A DNA stretch of 44,923 bases from Sulfurimonas sp. (GCF_026988655.1 NZ_JALSKT010000061.1:1-44923); one strand, 5' to 3'. Counted from the first letter of the stretch, positions 26,697-36,642 are shown. The notes: generated from the sequence alone by a model not told the origin. Numbers and translations are program-made.

Positions 26697-28103
26697 ATGT
26701 TTAAAGCCATTTTTACCAATAGTTCAGGAATATTATTTTCAAGAATTTTAGGATTTATTAGAGATTTACTTACCGCTTCCGCACTCGGAGCCAATGTTTA
26801 CAGCGATATCTTTTTTATTGCCTTTAAACTCCCGAACCTTTTTCGTCGCATATTTGCAGAGGGTGCTTTTTCTCAAGTCTTTATACCCGCTTTTGCACGA
26901 AGCCGACACAAAGCTGTCTTCTCTGTCAATATCTTTTTACTCTTTGTCTCTATCATTTTGATTATCGCTCTTTTAGTGAACCTTATCCCTCAACTTTTCA
27001 CAAAAGTAATCGCAACAGGATTTGATGCACAGACAATTGAACTCGCCGCACCCTATGTTGCTATAAACTTTTGGTATTTACCTCTTATCTTTATTGTTAC
27101 TTTTTTAAGTTCAATGCTGCAGTATAAAGGCCATTTTGCAACTTCAGCTTTTTCAACTGCCCTACTGAACTTATCCCTTATTTTAGCACTTTACTTTTCA
27201 CATAATCGCTCTGAGAGTGAGATAGTTTATTATCTCAGTTATGGTGTCATTATTGGTGGGATGCTACAAGTTTGTCTGCATCTCATCGCCATTTATAAGA
27301 TGGGCTTACTGCGTTTACTTATCGGGGGAGTTCGGTATTTAAGCCTAAAGTCAAAAATCATTCAACAAGATACAAGAAAATTTCGTAATAACTTCTTTCC
27401 TGCGATGTGGGGAAACTCCACAGCACAGGTTTCTGCCTTTTTAGATACTTTTTTAGCTTCCTTTTTAGCCACAGGTTCTATCTCGTATCTTTACTACGCT
27501 AACAGAATATTTCAGCTTCCTTTAGCCCTATTTGCCATTGCAACCTCTGTGGCACTTTTTCCAAGAATCGCTAGATATCTTAAAAACAATGACGAAGCCA
27601 AGGCAAAAGCAAATCTTGAAAAAGCTTTTTGGTTTTTAACATTCATCTTAAGTGCTAGTACCATTGGCGGCATCATCTTTGCTCATGAAATTATCTGGTT
27701 ACTTTTTGAGCGTGGAGCATTTACTACTTTAGACACAAGTAATACAAGTAGTGTTTTACAAATGTATATGATAGGACTCCTCCCTTTTGGTATCCAAAAA
27801 CTTTTCGTTTTATGGCTTTATGCAAAAGAGTTGCAAATGCAAGCCGCAAAGATAGCTACACTCTCTCTTATTTCTTATACTGTTTTAGCTCTTACTTTCA
27901 TCTCACCTTTTGGCGTGGCTGGCTTAGCTCTTGCTGGAACACTCGGTGGTTTTGTGAGTTTTTTCTTTACTATCAAGGCTTTTGGTGTAGCGGATTTTTT
28001 AGATATACTTCGTTCAAAAAAACTCATCTACCTTCTTGTAGGTTCTGTTTTATTTAGCTTACTTCTAATAATACTCAAGGATATAATCAGTGCATATATT
28101 TGA
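26697..28103 (+). CDS. murJ: lipid II flippase MurJ
   Basis: Flips lipid II across the inner membrane. Multi-spanning (about 14 helices) with the MVF-family start MFKAIFTNSSGILFSRILGFIRDLLTA and motifs FAEGAFSQVFIPAF and ANRIFQLPLALFAIA. The ATG at 26697 is preferred because it matches the usual MurJ start. A GTG at 26631 would add 22 residues that do not look like part of the protein. At 468 residues it has typical epsilon length. It overlaps cysS by 14 bases. Confidence 0.93.
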   Translation: MFKAIFTNSSGILFSRILGFIRDLLTASALGANVYSDIFFIAFKLPNLFRRIFAEGAFSQVFIPAFARSRHKAVFSVNIFLLFVSIILIIALLVNLIPQLFTKVIATGFDAQTIELAAPYVAINFWYLPLIFIVTFLSSMLQYKGHFATSAFSTALLNLSLILALYFSHNRSESEIVYYLSYGVIIGGMLQVCLHLIAIYKMGLLRLLIGGVRYLSLKSKIIQQDTRKFRNNFFPAMWGNSTAQVSAFLDTFLASFLATGSISYLYYANRIFQLPLALFAIATSVALFPRIARYLKNNDEAKAKANLEKAFWFLTFILSASTIGGIIFAHEIIWLLFERGAFTTLDTSNTSSVLQMYMIGLLPFGIQKLFVLWLYAKELQMQAAKIATLSLISYTVLALTFISPFGVAGLALAGTLGGFVSFFFTIKAFGVADFLDILRSKKLIYLLVGSVLFSLLLIILKDIISAYI

Positions 28104-29490
28104 TTCAGTACAAAAAACAAAAAGAGAATTCATACCACTCCAAGAGGGAAAAGTTACCCTCTATGTTTGTGGTCCAACTGTCTATGATGATGCTCATCTT
28201 GGTCATGCAAAATCAGCATTAGTCTTTGACCTTTTAACACGTGTTTTAGAAGCAAATGCTTATGATGTTACCTATGCAAGAAATATCACTGACATTGATG
28301 ATAAAATCATCAAAAAAGCGATAGAGCAAAAAAAAGATATCAAAGAGATTACTGATTTTTATACAGAGGCTTTTCATAAAGAGATGGAGCTTATCGGTGT
28401 TAAACGTCCAAGTATCGAGCCAAAAGCGACACAAAGTCTTCAAGCTATGTATGAACTTATCCAACAGCTCATCGACAAAGGTCATGCCTATAAAACACCA
28501 GAGGGTGATGTTTACTTTGACACAGCGAGTGATAGCGAGTACCTCAGCCTTTCTCATCGTGTACAAAATGAAGATGAAAGACAAGAACGTGTTGCAAGTT
28601 CAGCTTCAAAACATAATCCTGCCGACTTTGCCTTATGGAAAAGTGTCCATGATGATAGCATCACTTTTGATTCTCCTTTTGGTGCAGGTCGTCCGGGCTG
28701 GCACTTAGAGTGTTCTGCTATGATTGAAAAACATTTAGCTTATAAAGACAAACCTTATGCTATCGACATCCATGGTGGAGGAGCTGACTTACTTTTTCCC
28801 CATCACGAAAATGAAGCAGCACAAACGCGTTGCGCGACAAACCATGCACTAGCAAACTACTGGATGCACAATGGTTTTGTAAACATTGACGGCGAAAAAA
28901 TGAGTAAATCTTTAGGCAATAGTTTCTTTTTAAAAGATGCGCTTAAAGAGTATGACGGGGAAGTATTACGTTTTTATCTTTTAAGCACGCACTACAGAAG
29001 TAACTTCAACTTTAATACACAAGATTTGATGCATGCAAAAAAACGACTCGACAAACTTTACAGACTCAAAAAACGTCTTTTTGGATTAGCCCAAAATGAA
29101 GAAGAGACTGCGTTTACTAAAGAGCTTTTAAGCGCTTTAAATGATGATATGAATATATCTTCAGCTTTAGCACTTATAGATGAGATGATAAGTCATGCTA
29201 ATGAAACGCTTGATACAGCAGGAAAACATAAGCTTCTTAAACGTGAAACTATGGCTAATCTTGCATACATTCAAAAGGTCTTGGGTTTTGGAGTGAAAAA
29301 TCCTTATGAATATTTTCAATTTGGTGTAGATGAGACAACAAAAGAGAGTTTAAACACTCTTATAGAGCAACGAAACGCAGCAAAAAAGGAAAAAAACTTT
29401 GAGCTATCAGACAAACTTCGTGATGAAATCTTAGCCTATGGTGTCAATCTTATGGATACACCACAGGGAACATTTTGGGAAAAGGTCTAG
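28090..29490 (+). CDS. cysS: cysteinyl-tRNA synthetase
   Basis: Class I aminoacyl-tRNA synthetase charging tRNA-Cys. The HIGH-type motif is in GPTVYDDAHLGHAKSALVFD (near 29-48), KMSKSLGNSF is near 266, and zinc/cysteine-recognition residues appear in VCGPTVYD, GWHLECSAM and HHENEAAQ. At 466 residues it has normal length. It begins with GTG inside the murJ 3' end, implying translational coupling. Confidence 0.97.
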   Translation: MHIFDSVQKTKREFIPLQEGKVTLYVCGPTVYDDAHLGHAKSALVFDLLTRVLEANAYDVTYARNITDIDDKIIKKAIEQKKDIKEITDFYTEAFHKEMELIGVKRPSIEPKATQSLQAMYELIQQLIDKGHAYKTPEGDVYFDTASDSEYLSLSHRVQNEDERQERVASSASKHNPADFALWKSVHDDSITFDSPFGAGRPGWHLECSAMIEKHLAYKDKPYAIDIHGGGADLLFPHHENEAAQTRCATNHALANYWMHNGFVNIDGEKMSKSLGNSFFLKDALKEYDGEVLRFYLLSTHYRSNFNFNTQDLMHAKKRLDKLYRLKKRLFGLAQNEEETAFTKELLSALNDDMNISSALALIDEMISHANETLDTAGKHKLLKRETMANLAYIQKVLGFGVKNPYEYFQFGVDETTKESLNTLIEQRNAAKKEKNFELSDKLRDEILAYGVNLMDTPQGTFWEKV

Positions 29491-31802
29491 CTTAAGCAAA
29501 CTCTATCTTTCCCACTGCGTTTAGCTTCATAGAGTGCATCATCTGCACGTTTTATGCTCTGTTCTATCGTCTCTTCTTTTGCAAGATCTACCTCTGAGAC
29601 GCCAATACTTACCGTAAACTTCACATCGTGATTTACTCGTAACTCGTGTATCTTTTTTCTGATCTTTTGCGCAATAACATACGCACCTTTTATATCTGTA
29701 TTTGGTAAAAGCAAGATGAACTCTTCACCTCCAAATCTACATATGATGTCACTTTTTCTACTTTCTTCTTTTAGGGTTTTTGCAAGACTTACAAGCACAT
29801 CATCGCCCACTTTATGCCCAAAAGTATCATTTATCTTTTTAAAGTCATCTATATCGAGCATCATCACAGAGAGTGCTTCTTTATTTCTTTTTGCAAGATT
29901 TAAAATTTTTTCACTGATTTGCGTGAAGTATCGTCTGTTATAAAGTTTGGTCAAGGGGTCAGTTGATGCCAAGAGTTCTAACTCTTTTTGTTTCTCTTTT
30001 AAGAGTTCATGACTTTGCATCAGTTCTTTTGTTTGCTTTTGCAGTCTGTTTTTTAAACGCAGTAGTTGTAAATACATCAGAGTTCCGATACTAATTATCA
30101 AAAGAAAAACAGCTACAATCCAGTAAATAAGTGTGTAATCCACATCTTTTTTATTTTCAGAGGCAACCCAATGGTTTAGTATCTCTTCTTGTTGTAAATG
30201 AGAAACACTTTTAACAGCTTTATCAAAGATATGCAGTAATGTGGCATCATCATTGCGTACACCTACACCCAAATCCCACGTCCCATCAAACTTTCCTGTA
30301 ATCTTTAGCTCATCATCATTATATTTATGCTTAAAAGCATATCGTATCGTTGCCAAGGTTCCGATATAGCCATATACTTCACCTAGAAGTACCTTCTGTA
30401 GGCCTTCATCTAAATTTTCTACCTCAACGATATTTAGATAAGGATATTTCTCTTTGAGTATTTCCATATAAGCATACCCTTTTGTTATCGCTAGTTTTTC
30501 ATTTCCTAAAGAAGCAAAGTCAACTATAAAAGGTTTATCTGTTTTTGTTGCCATAACAATAGGGATCTTCAAATACGGTGCCGTAACATTGATGTACTTT
30601 TTTCTTGAAGATGTTGGCATCACTAAAGATAAAATATCACATTTTCTTTTTTTTGCAAACTTTATTGATTCACTCCAGTTTTTTGTTGGAATGAGTTCTA
30701 TTTTTGTACCAATAAAATCTTCAAAAATTTTAAAATATTCCGCACTCATGCCAATATGCTTAGCCTTGTCAATCTTTTCAAATGGCATCCAATGAGGATC
30801 TACACACATAGTAATGACTTTTTTCTTTTGAAGATATGCTTTTTCTTTTGTTGTTAAAGCCTCATTTTTAGGAAGTTTGTATATCAAATCATCTACATCT
30901 ACTTGCTCATGTAAAAGTCCTAAAAATCTATATGCTTCAAAAATTTTGTCTATCTTTTGTTTCTCTATATTCCCTATAGACTTATCTTTTGCTAGTATCA
31001 AAGGCTTAGATGCCATGGCTTCATACAAAAGTGCACCTTCCCTCTTATGTTGTGAATTATACTTTTTCAAAATCACATCTACCGTCTCATTTATATGCGA
31101 CAAAGCATACTCCCAACCTTTGAGTGAAGCTCTTGTGAAGTTTTCTACCTGCTTTGGATGTTTTTGTAACTCTTCTTTTGAAGTAAAAAGAAGATTGTCA
31201 TAAAAATCATAGCCATATTTTTTTGGATGCCATACTTTGTAGCCAACACCCATTTTATCAAGAGCATAGAGTTCATTCGTTATATAACAAGAGGATATAT
31301 CTACCTTATGCTCAAGTAAATCTCCTAAATCAAAAGTCGGTTCAGTCACTTTCATATCCTCAAAAGAAAAACCTGCACTTTGAAGCATAGAATTGAGTGC
31401 AACATTAAGTGTTCCCTCTTTTTCTATCATGACTTTTTTGTTTTTTAAATCTTCTAAAGATTGTATATTTGAAGAGTTTAATGAGACTAAAGCAAGTGGA
31501 GAAGTTTGATAGATTGCAGATAAAAGCACAATTTCATGACTATATAGTAAAACATTGGTATAAGAGATGCCAAAGGTACTGTTGCCATCTACAACAGATT
31601 TCATAATGTCTAAACCATTTTCATACTCTTTTAGTGTAACATCAAGTCCAACATCTTGATAATACCCTTTCTCTTTTGCCATATAAAAACCAGCAAATTC
31701 AAACTGATGTTTCCATAATAATTGCAGTGAAACCTTTTCAAGTGTTTCATGATTAGCAAATAAACTCAAAGTAAAAACGACCAATAACAAGATATATCTC
31801 AT
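29487..31802 (-). CDS. NMT1-domain membrane diguanylate cyclase
   Basis: Sensor cyclase of 771 residues with a signal-like N-terminus (about 1-17), an NMT1/ThiY-like periplasmic domain (about 24-290), an SBP_bac_3-like domain (about 325-540), one membrane segment near 555-578, a coiled coil and a GGDEF domain. The active site reads GGEEF (near 693) and the inhibitory RxxD site (RKSD) is intact, so active, product-inhibited c-di-GMP synthesis is expected. The sensory half closely matches the histidine kinase at 5-2605, sharing the start LEKVSLQL and AGLDVTLKEYEN-type blocks. It overlaps cysS's last bases tail to tail. Confidence 0.92.
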   Translation of the reverse strand: MRYILLLVVFTLSLFANHETLEKVSLQLLWKHQFEFAGFYMAKEKGYYQDVGLDVTLKEYENGLDIMKSVVDGNSTFGISYTNVLLYSHEIVLLSAIYQTSPLALVSLNSSNIQSLEDLKNKKVMIEKEGTLNVALNSMLQSAGFSFEDMKVTEPTFDLGDLLEHKVDISSCYITNELYALDKMGVGYKVWHPKKYGYDFYDNLLFTSKEELQKHPKQVENFTRASLKGWEYALSHINETVDVILKKYNSQHKREGALLYEAMASKPLILAKDKSIGNIEKQKIDKIFEAYRFLGLLHEQVDVDDLIYKLPKNEALTTKEKAYLQKKKVITMCVDPHWMPFEKIDKAKHIGMSAEYFKIFEDFIGTKIELIPTKNWSESIKFAKKRKCDILSLVMPTSSRKKYINVTAPYLKIPIVMATKTDKPFIVDFASLGNEKLAITKGYAYMEILKEKYPYLNIVEVENLDEGLQKVLLGEVYGYIGTLATIRYAFKHKYNDDELKITGKFDGTWDLGVGVRNDDATLLHIFDKAVKSVSHLQQEEILNHWVASENKKDVDYTLIYWIVAVFLLIISIGTLMYLQLLRLKNRLQKQTKELMQSHELLKEKQKELELLASTDPLTKLYNRRYFTQISEKILNLAKRNKEALSVMMLDIDDFKKINDTFGHKVGDDVLVSLAKTLKEESRKSDIICRFGGEEFILLLPNTDIKGAYVIAQKIRKKIHELRVNHDVKFTVSIGVSEVDLAKEETIEQSIKRADDALYEAKRSGKDRVCLS

Positions 31803-31924
31803 ATACCATCCATATTTTTATAGTTTCTATCATTCTACTATAAGCAAACTTAGTTTATTAATATCAAACTAATCTTCTTTTGAATATGATTCAACTTTAA
31901 AACTCAGGAGCAAGGATAAACTAC

Positions 31925-32845
31925 ATGCTTAGTATCACGCAACTTCAAACGCAGCTACAAGAAAGTTCGCTAAACGCAGCGAATGAATTTAAACGTCTTT
32001 TTCACGGTCGAGGTGGTTTATATGAAGGCTACAAGCATCTCATAGTTGATTCTATAGACGAAGTTCTTAGTGCTGCGTTTTATTTTGAAGAGGCAAATGA
32101 AGCAGAGATTATCACGATGCTCAAAAACTTTACAAACAACTCCGAGCAATACAAAACCTTGGTTATTCAAAGAAGATATCTCCCTGGTGCACCAAGTGAA
32201 GTACTTATCGGTGAAATCCCAGACGATCTATATGTGCAAGAAAATGGTATGAAGATAAAACTCAACCTCCTCTCAAACAAAAACAGTGGTTATTTTCCTG
32301 ATATGAAAAACGGAAGAGCTTTTGTAAAAACAAACGCGGTAGATAAGCATGTACTCAACCTTTTTTCTTACACCTGTGCTTTTTCTCTTGCAGCAAAACT
32401 TGGTGGTGCAAAGAGTGTTCTTAATGTGGACATGAGCAAAGGGGCACTCAAAACTGGTATGGCAAATCATTCTCTAAATAACATTGACCCAAAAGGTGTG
32501 AGTTATCTCCCTTACAATATTTTAAAATCCTTCTCCTCACTCAAACGCAGAGGTCCGTATGATATGATTATCATTGATCCACCAAGTTTTCAACGTGGCA
32601 GTTTTGAAGCGACAAAAGATTATGAAAAAATCATCAAAAAACTTCCACAAATTGCTAGTGAAGATTGCATCCTTTTAGCCTGTTTAAATTCTCCCGATTT
32701 AACTAGTGATTTTATCATCAAAATGATACAACAATGGGCACCAAGTTTTAAGTTCCAACTGCGTTTAGAAAACCTCGAAGAGTTCAAAAGTTCTGACGAA
32801 GAAAAAAGCCTTAAAAACCTCGTATTTCAGCGCCTTATCAAATAA
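31925..32845 (+). CDS. class I SAM-dependent rRNA-type methyltransferase (RlmI/RlmK-like C-terminal family)
   Basis: Protein of 306 residues. Motifs: NLFSYTCAFSLAAKLGGAKSVLNVDMS (SAM-binding motif I and post-I, near 142-168), NHSLNN and the catalytic-type IIIDPPSF (near 218). It matches the SAM-dependent methyltransferase part of RlmI/RlmK without a clear N-terminal PUA domain. The target is probably 23S rRNA, but the base is not determinable. The gene holds five copies of the AAACGCAG word. It has no close partner; the cyd operon starts 101 bases downstream. Confidence 0.85.
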   Translation: MLSITQLQTQLQESSLNAANEFKRLFHGRGGLYEGYKHLIVDSIDEVLSAAFYFEEANEAEIITMLKNFTNNSEQYKTLVIQRRYLPGAPSEVLIGEIPDDLYVQENGMKIKLNLLSNKNSGYFPDMKNGRAFVKTNAVDKHVLNLFSYTCAFSLAAKLGGAKSVLNVDMSKGALKTGMANHSLNNIDPKGVSYLPYNILKSFSSLKRRGPYDMIIIDPPSFQRGSFEATKDYEKIIKKLPQIASEDCILLACLNSPDLTSDFIIKMIQQWAPSFKFQLRLENLEEFKSSDEEKSLKNLVFQRLIK

Positions 32846-32946
32846 ATATCACAAATAAAAAATTTATAAATTATATAACTAAAACTTATTGATTTTATAA
32901 AAAAGATTTAATTGTTTGTTAAGTTTTATTGGAATAACATTGCGGC

Positions 32947-33174
32947 ATGAAAAATCGTATAGTTAACTTTTTCAAATGGATTTACTTTTTATATTATGAC
33001 GGGTTCACTAGTATGAAAGTAGGCAAAACACTTTGGTTGCTTATAGTCATTAAACTGTTTGTCATGTTTGTCATTGTAAAATGGCTTTTTTTTCCAGATG
33101 TACTCAAAGAAAATTTTCATTCCGATGAAGAAAGAAGTGCGTATATTTTAGACACATTAACAAAGGAGAGATAA
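32947..33174 (+). CDS. DUF4492 small membrane protein upstream of cydA
   Basis: Protein of 75 residues with one hydrophobic helix (about 27-46: LWLLIVIKLFVMFVIVKWLFF) after an aromatic, basic N-terminus (FFKWIYFLYYDGF). DUF4492 proteins are found just ahead of cytochrome bd genes in Campylobacterota and Bacteroidetes, which suggests a role in oxidase assembly or as a subunit. It lies 3 bases before cydA in the same operon. I see no good ribosome binding site, so its translation start is not certain. Confidence 0.85.
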   Translation: MKNRIVNFFKWIYFLYYDGFTSMKVGKTLWLLIVIKLFVMFVIVKWLFFPDVLKENFHSDEERSAYILDTLTKER

Positions 33175-33177
33175 GAT

Positions 33178-34707
33178 ATGGAACACACTGAATTGCTGAC
33201 TGATTGGTCGCGTGCACAATTTGCACTTACGGCACTCTATCACTGGCTCTTTGTACCACTAACTTTAGGTTTGACATTTATAGTTGCGATTATGGAAACT
33301 ATCTATGTAAAAACAGGTGATACGAAATGGAAGGAGACAACAAAGTTCTGGATGGGACTTTTAGCGATTAACTTTGCTATTGGGCTTGCTACTGGTATCA
33401 TTATGGAGTTTGAGTTTGGTACGAACTGGTCAAACTACTCTTGGATTGTAGGAGATATCTTTGGTGCACCACTTGCTATTGAAGGGCTTATGGCTTTCTT
33501 TTTAGAATCAACATTTTTTGCTGTCATGTTCTTTGGTTGGAATAAAGTAAGCAAAAAAACACACCTTGTTTCTACGTGGCTTGTGGCAGTTGGGTCTAAC
33601 CTTTCAGCGCTTTGGATTTTGATCGCAAATGGTTGGATGCAAAATCCTGTAGGGATGAAATTTAACCCAGATACCGCAAGACATGAGATGGTTGACTTTT
33701 GGGCACTTGTTTTTAATCCAAACGCAGTCAGTAAGTTTTTGCATACAATCAGTAGTGGTTATGTTTTAGCTTCTTTATTTGTCATCGGTATCAGTGCTTG
33801 GTACTTAATCAAAAAACGTGATACACAATTTGCAAGACGTAGTATCATTGTAGCTTCAAGTTTTGGTCTTATTACTTCCCTTTTCTTACTTACAACAGGG
33901 GATGAGTCAGCACATCAAGTAGCTCTCAATCAACCTATGAAACTTGCAGCGATGGAAGGTCTGTATGATGGAGAAGAGCGAGCGGGCATTGTTGCCTTTG
34001 GTCTTCTTGATCAAACAAAAGAGATAGGTGATGAAAAAGATCCTTTTCATTTTTCATTTGAAATTCCAGGAGCACTTTCATTTTTAGGTTATCATGACCT
34101 CAATGCCTTTGTTCCAGGAATTGACAACCTTATAGAGGGAAGCGAGAAGTATGGACTCATCTCTGTAAAAGAGAAAATGAAACGAGGTAAAATTGCTGTA
34201 GCTTCACTTGCTGCGTATAAAAGATATAAAAAACAAAACAATATGCCTGAAGCGCAAAAGGCACTCAAAGCATTTGAAGCTAATCAAAAATATATGGGCT
34301 ATGGTTATTTGAAAAAACCTGAAGATGCAGTACCAAATGTAGCGCTAAGTTTTTATAGCTTTCATATTATGGTTGGACTCGGTACTTGGTTCTTAGTCTT
34401 GTTTGCTATGTCACTTTATCTCTCAATGATAAATGAAATGCACAAGAAAAAATGGTTTCTTTATCTAGCACTTCTTACAATGCCTTTAGCATGGGTTGCT
34501 CAAGAGGCAGGATGGATTGTTGCAGAAGCTGGTCGTCAACCTTGGGCTATTCAAGACCTTTTACCAGTTGGTATGGCATCATCAAATATTAGTACGACAA
34601 GTGTTATGATTACTTTCTGGTTATTTGCTGTTCTTTTTACAGCTTTATTAATAGCGGAAGTGAAGATCATGTTAAAACAGATAAAAATTGGGCCGGAGGG
34701 ACATTAG
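33178..34707 (+). CDS. cydA: cytochrome bd-type quinol oxidase subunit I
   Basis: Haem-bearing, quinol-oxidising subunit of 509 residues with about nine helices. Visible marks are RAQFALTALYHWLFVPLTLGL (a haem-ligand His), the GDESAHQVALNQPMKLAAMEG Q-loop start and the conserved EAGRQPWAIQDLLP. The periplasmic Q-loop is short to medium. Some epsilonproteobacterial bd oxidases (the Campylobacter CioAB) are reported to lack haem d; I cannot tell from sequence. It couples oxygen reduction at low oxygen to the proton gradient. An AAGGAGA precedes the ATG. Confidence 0.95.
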   Translation: MEHTELLTDWSRAQFALTALYHWLFVPLTLGLTFIVAIMETIYVKTGDTKWKETTKFWMGLLAINFAIGLATGIIMEFEFGTNWSNYSWIVGDIFGAPLAIEGLMAFFLESTFFAVMFFGWNKVSKKTHLVSTWLVAVGSNLSALWILIANGWMQNPVGMKFNPDTARHEMVDFWALVFNPNAVSKFLHTISSGYVLASLFVIGISAWYLIKKRDTQFARRSIIVASSFGLITSLFLLTTGDESAHQVALNQPMKLAAMEGLYDGEERAGIVAFGLLDQTKEIGDEKDPFHFSFEIPGALSFLGYHDLNAFVPGIDNLIEGSEKYGLISVKEKMKRGKIAVASLAAYKRYKKQNNMPEAQKALKAFEANQKYMGYGYLKKPEDAVPNVALSFYSFHIMVGLGTWFLVLFAMSLYLSMINEMHKKKWFLYLALLTMPLAWVAQEAGWIVAEAGRQPWAIQDLLPVGMASSNISTTSVMITFWLFAVLFTALLIAEVKIMLKQIKIGPEGH

Positions 34708-34708
34708 G

Positions 34709-35830
34709 ATGTTTGATTTACTTACATTACAAGAATACTGGTGGTTTTTAGTCAGTGTTATAGGTGCGTTATTTGTATTTATGACCTTTGTACAGGGTGG
34801 ACAAATGCTCCTTTATACTTTAGGTAAAACTGAAGATGAAAGAGACCTTTTAGTCAACTCTCTTGGACGTAAATGGGAACTCACATTTACAGCCTTAGTT
34901 ATGTTTGGTGGTGCACTTTTTGCTGCGTTTCCACTTTTTTATGCTGTTAGTTTTGGTGGTGCGTACTTTGTTTGGATGGCGATACTCTTTTGTTTTATCA
35001 TTCAAGCTGTTGCCTATGAATACAGAAAAAAACCAGATAACTTTTACGGAGAGCGTTTTTATGAAACACTTCTCTATATTAATGGTTCTTTAGGAATTTT
35101 TCTCATTGGTGTAGCACTAGGCACACTATTTACTGGAGGAAACTTTACAGTAAATGAGTATAATCTTTCACAATGGACACTTCCAAGTTATGGTTTAGAA
35201 GCGCTTTTAAATCCTTTTAATGTTGCCTTTGGACTTATGCTTGTATTTTTAGCACGTGTTCAAGGAGCTTTATATTTTTTCAACAACTTAAATGAACCTA
35301 CAATTACGGCAAGAATTAAAAAAGTAGTAACTGTAAACTTTGTTATGTTTTTGGTGTTATTTCTGTATGTTTTAGCAACTATTCTTTTTAGTGATGGTTA
35401 TGTTTATGATCCAAACACTGGTGTTGTCAGCATTGAGAGTATGAAGTTTCTTCACAGCTTTTTAGCGATGCCTCTTTTACTTGTTATACTTTTGGTAGGT
35501 GTTTTAACACTTCTTTTTGGTATCTTTATCGCTCTTATAAAAAACTCAACAAAAGCAATCTGGTTTAGCGGTCTTGGAACTGTTTTAACGGTTACAATTT
35601 TAATGCTTATTTTAGGTGTTAATAACTCTGTATATTATCCATCATTAGCAGACTTACAAAGTTCATTAACGATTGAGAATAGTTCGGGAAGTTTTTATAC
35701 TCTCAGTGTTATGAGTGTTGTTTCTCTCCTTGTCCCAGTTGTTCTTGGATATATCATCTACTTCTGGCGTAAAATGGACACAACAAAAATTACAATTGAT
35801 GAGATCAAATCTGATCCTCACCACTATTAG
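34709..35830 (+). CDS. cydB: cytochrome bd-type quinol oxidase subunit II
   Basis: Membrane subunit of about 373 residues, with the CydB start FDLLTLQEYWWFLVSVIGALFVFMTFVQGGQMLL and about eight or nine helices. The ATG at 34709 is chosen because a GGAGGG lies 8 bases upstream and the ATG follows the cydA stop by one base. A TTG at 34688 would add seven residues overlapping cydA and is unlikely. Its stop overlaps the ribosome binding site of the 52-residue downstream ORF. Confidence 0.94.
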   Translation: MFDLLTLQEYWWFLVSVIGALFVFMTFVQGGQMLLYTLGKTEDERDLLVNSLGRKWELTFTALVMFGGALFAAFPLFYAVSFGGAYFVWMAILFCFIIQAVAYEYRKKPDNFYGERFYETLLYINGSLGIFLIGVALGTLFTGGNFTVNEYNLSQWTLPSYGLEALLNPFNVAFGLMLVFLARVQGALYFFNNLNEPTITARIKKVVTVNFVMFLVLFLYVLATILFSDGYVYDPNTGVVSIESMKFLHSFLAMPLLLVILLVGVLTLLFGIFIALIKNSTKAIWFSGLGTVLTVTILMLILGVNNSVYYPSLADLQSSLTIENSSGSFYTLSVMSVVSLLVPVVLGYIIYFWRKMDTTKITIDEIKSDPHHY

Positions 35831-35839
35831 GAGATAAAT

Positions 35840-35998
35840 ATGGAAACAATAGCAGAAATGATATGGTACGCATCTTGGCCTGTGGTTATCTACCTATCGG
35901 TTAAATTTGTTCAACTCAATTTAAATCATTATAAAAAGATGGAAAGATTAGAAGAACTCGAAGAGTATTTCGCTCAAAATGAAGCTGCAAAAAACTAA
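35840..35998 (+). CDS. 52-residue single-helix membrane protein, CydX-like
   Basis: Short gene of 52 residues. An AGGAG lies 6 bases before the ATG. The start METIAEMIWYASWPVVIYL gives one hydrophobic helix (about 8-25) with a Trp-Tyr-x-x-Trp-Pro arrangement reminiscent of CydX and related small bd subunits. A charged amphipathic tail (HYKKMERLEELEEYF) follows. It is 9 bases after cydB. I infer it is a small third oxidase subunit; the resemblance is positional and compositional, not proven homology. Confidence 0.65.
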   Translation: METIAEMIWYASWPVVIYLSVKFVQLNLNHYKKMERLEELEEYFAQNEAAKN

Positions 35999-36006
35999 GC
36001 AGCTTC
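35981..36006. terminator. hairpin between the cyd operon and the DJ-1 gene
   Basis: An 8-bp perfect stem (GAAGCTGC with GCAGCTTC, 10-base loop) spans the 3' end of the small CydX-like ORF and the short gap to the convergent DJ-1 gene. No strong T-run follows on either strand, so it is only a possible bidirectional terminator. Confidence 0.4.
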
Positions 36007-36013
36007 TCACAAT

Positions 36014-36577
36014 CTACTTACAATAAGTCGCTAAAAGACCTTCTTTTAGTGCCTTATAGCTCTCTTGCCCTCGTAATTTTTTGACGATCTCTAGTCCAAA
36101 ACAGATAGCCGTTGCAGGTCCACGTGAAGTCATAACATTTTCATCTTCTACCACCATCGTTTTATCACCCATGTACCCCTCTTCTCTTATTTCATCTTCT
36201 ACTGATGGATAACAAGTATATTTTTGTTTTAAAACTCCTGCTGCGTTTAGAGCATAAGGTGCTGCACAAATCGCTCCGATATTTTTTCCTTTTGCATCCA
36301 TCTCTTTAAGAAGGCTTTGGACATTTTTATCTTCAGCAAGTAAACGTGTACCACCCCAGCCTCCTGGAAGTACCATCATGTCAAGCTCTTGGGCATTGAC
36401 ATCTTTTACCTCCATATCAGCTTGTAAAACAATGCCATTTGCACCTTTTACAAGCATAGCTGCGTTTAGTGAAGCAACAATCACTTCTATCTCTGCGCGA
36501 CGAAGTACATCGATAATACTCACTGCCTCTATCTCTTCAAACCCCTCTGCCAATGGCACTAAAACTTTTACACTCAT
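36014..36577 (-). CDS. DJ-1/YajL/ThiJ family protein
   Basis: Protein of 187 residues from the preferred ATG at 36577, which follows AAGGAG. An upstream ATG at 36634 would add 19 unconserved residues. Motifs: VLVPLAEGFEEIEAVSIIDVLRRA, the LPGGWGGTRLL loop and the nucleophile elbow IGAICAAPYAL (Cys). DJ-1 proteins act in protein and small-molecule deglycation or oxidative stress; the exact substrate is uncertain. Cytoplasmic. Convergent to the cyd operon. Confidence 0.88.
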   Translation of the reverse strand: MSVKVLVPLAEGFEEIEAVSIIDVLRRAEIEVIVASLNAAMLVKGANGIVLQADMEVKDVNAQELDMMVLPGGWGGTRLLAEDKNVQSLLKEMDAKGKNIGAICAAPYALNAAGVLKQKYTCYPSVEDEIREEGYMGDKTMVVEDENVMTSRGPATAICFGLEIVKKLRGQESYKALKEGLLATYCK

Positions 36578-36642
36578 AATTTGCTCCTTGTATCTCTTTT
36601 CATTGTATTTTACACTATTTTCTTTTATAAACATCTATTTAA

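Noticed and set aside
32846-32946. FNR-like site ahead of the cyd operon
   Set aside because: A TTGATTTTATAA-like half-site is present but the second half is missing, so it is not convincing in this AT-rich gap.
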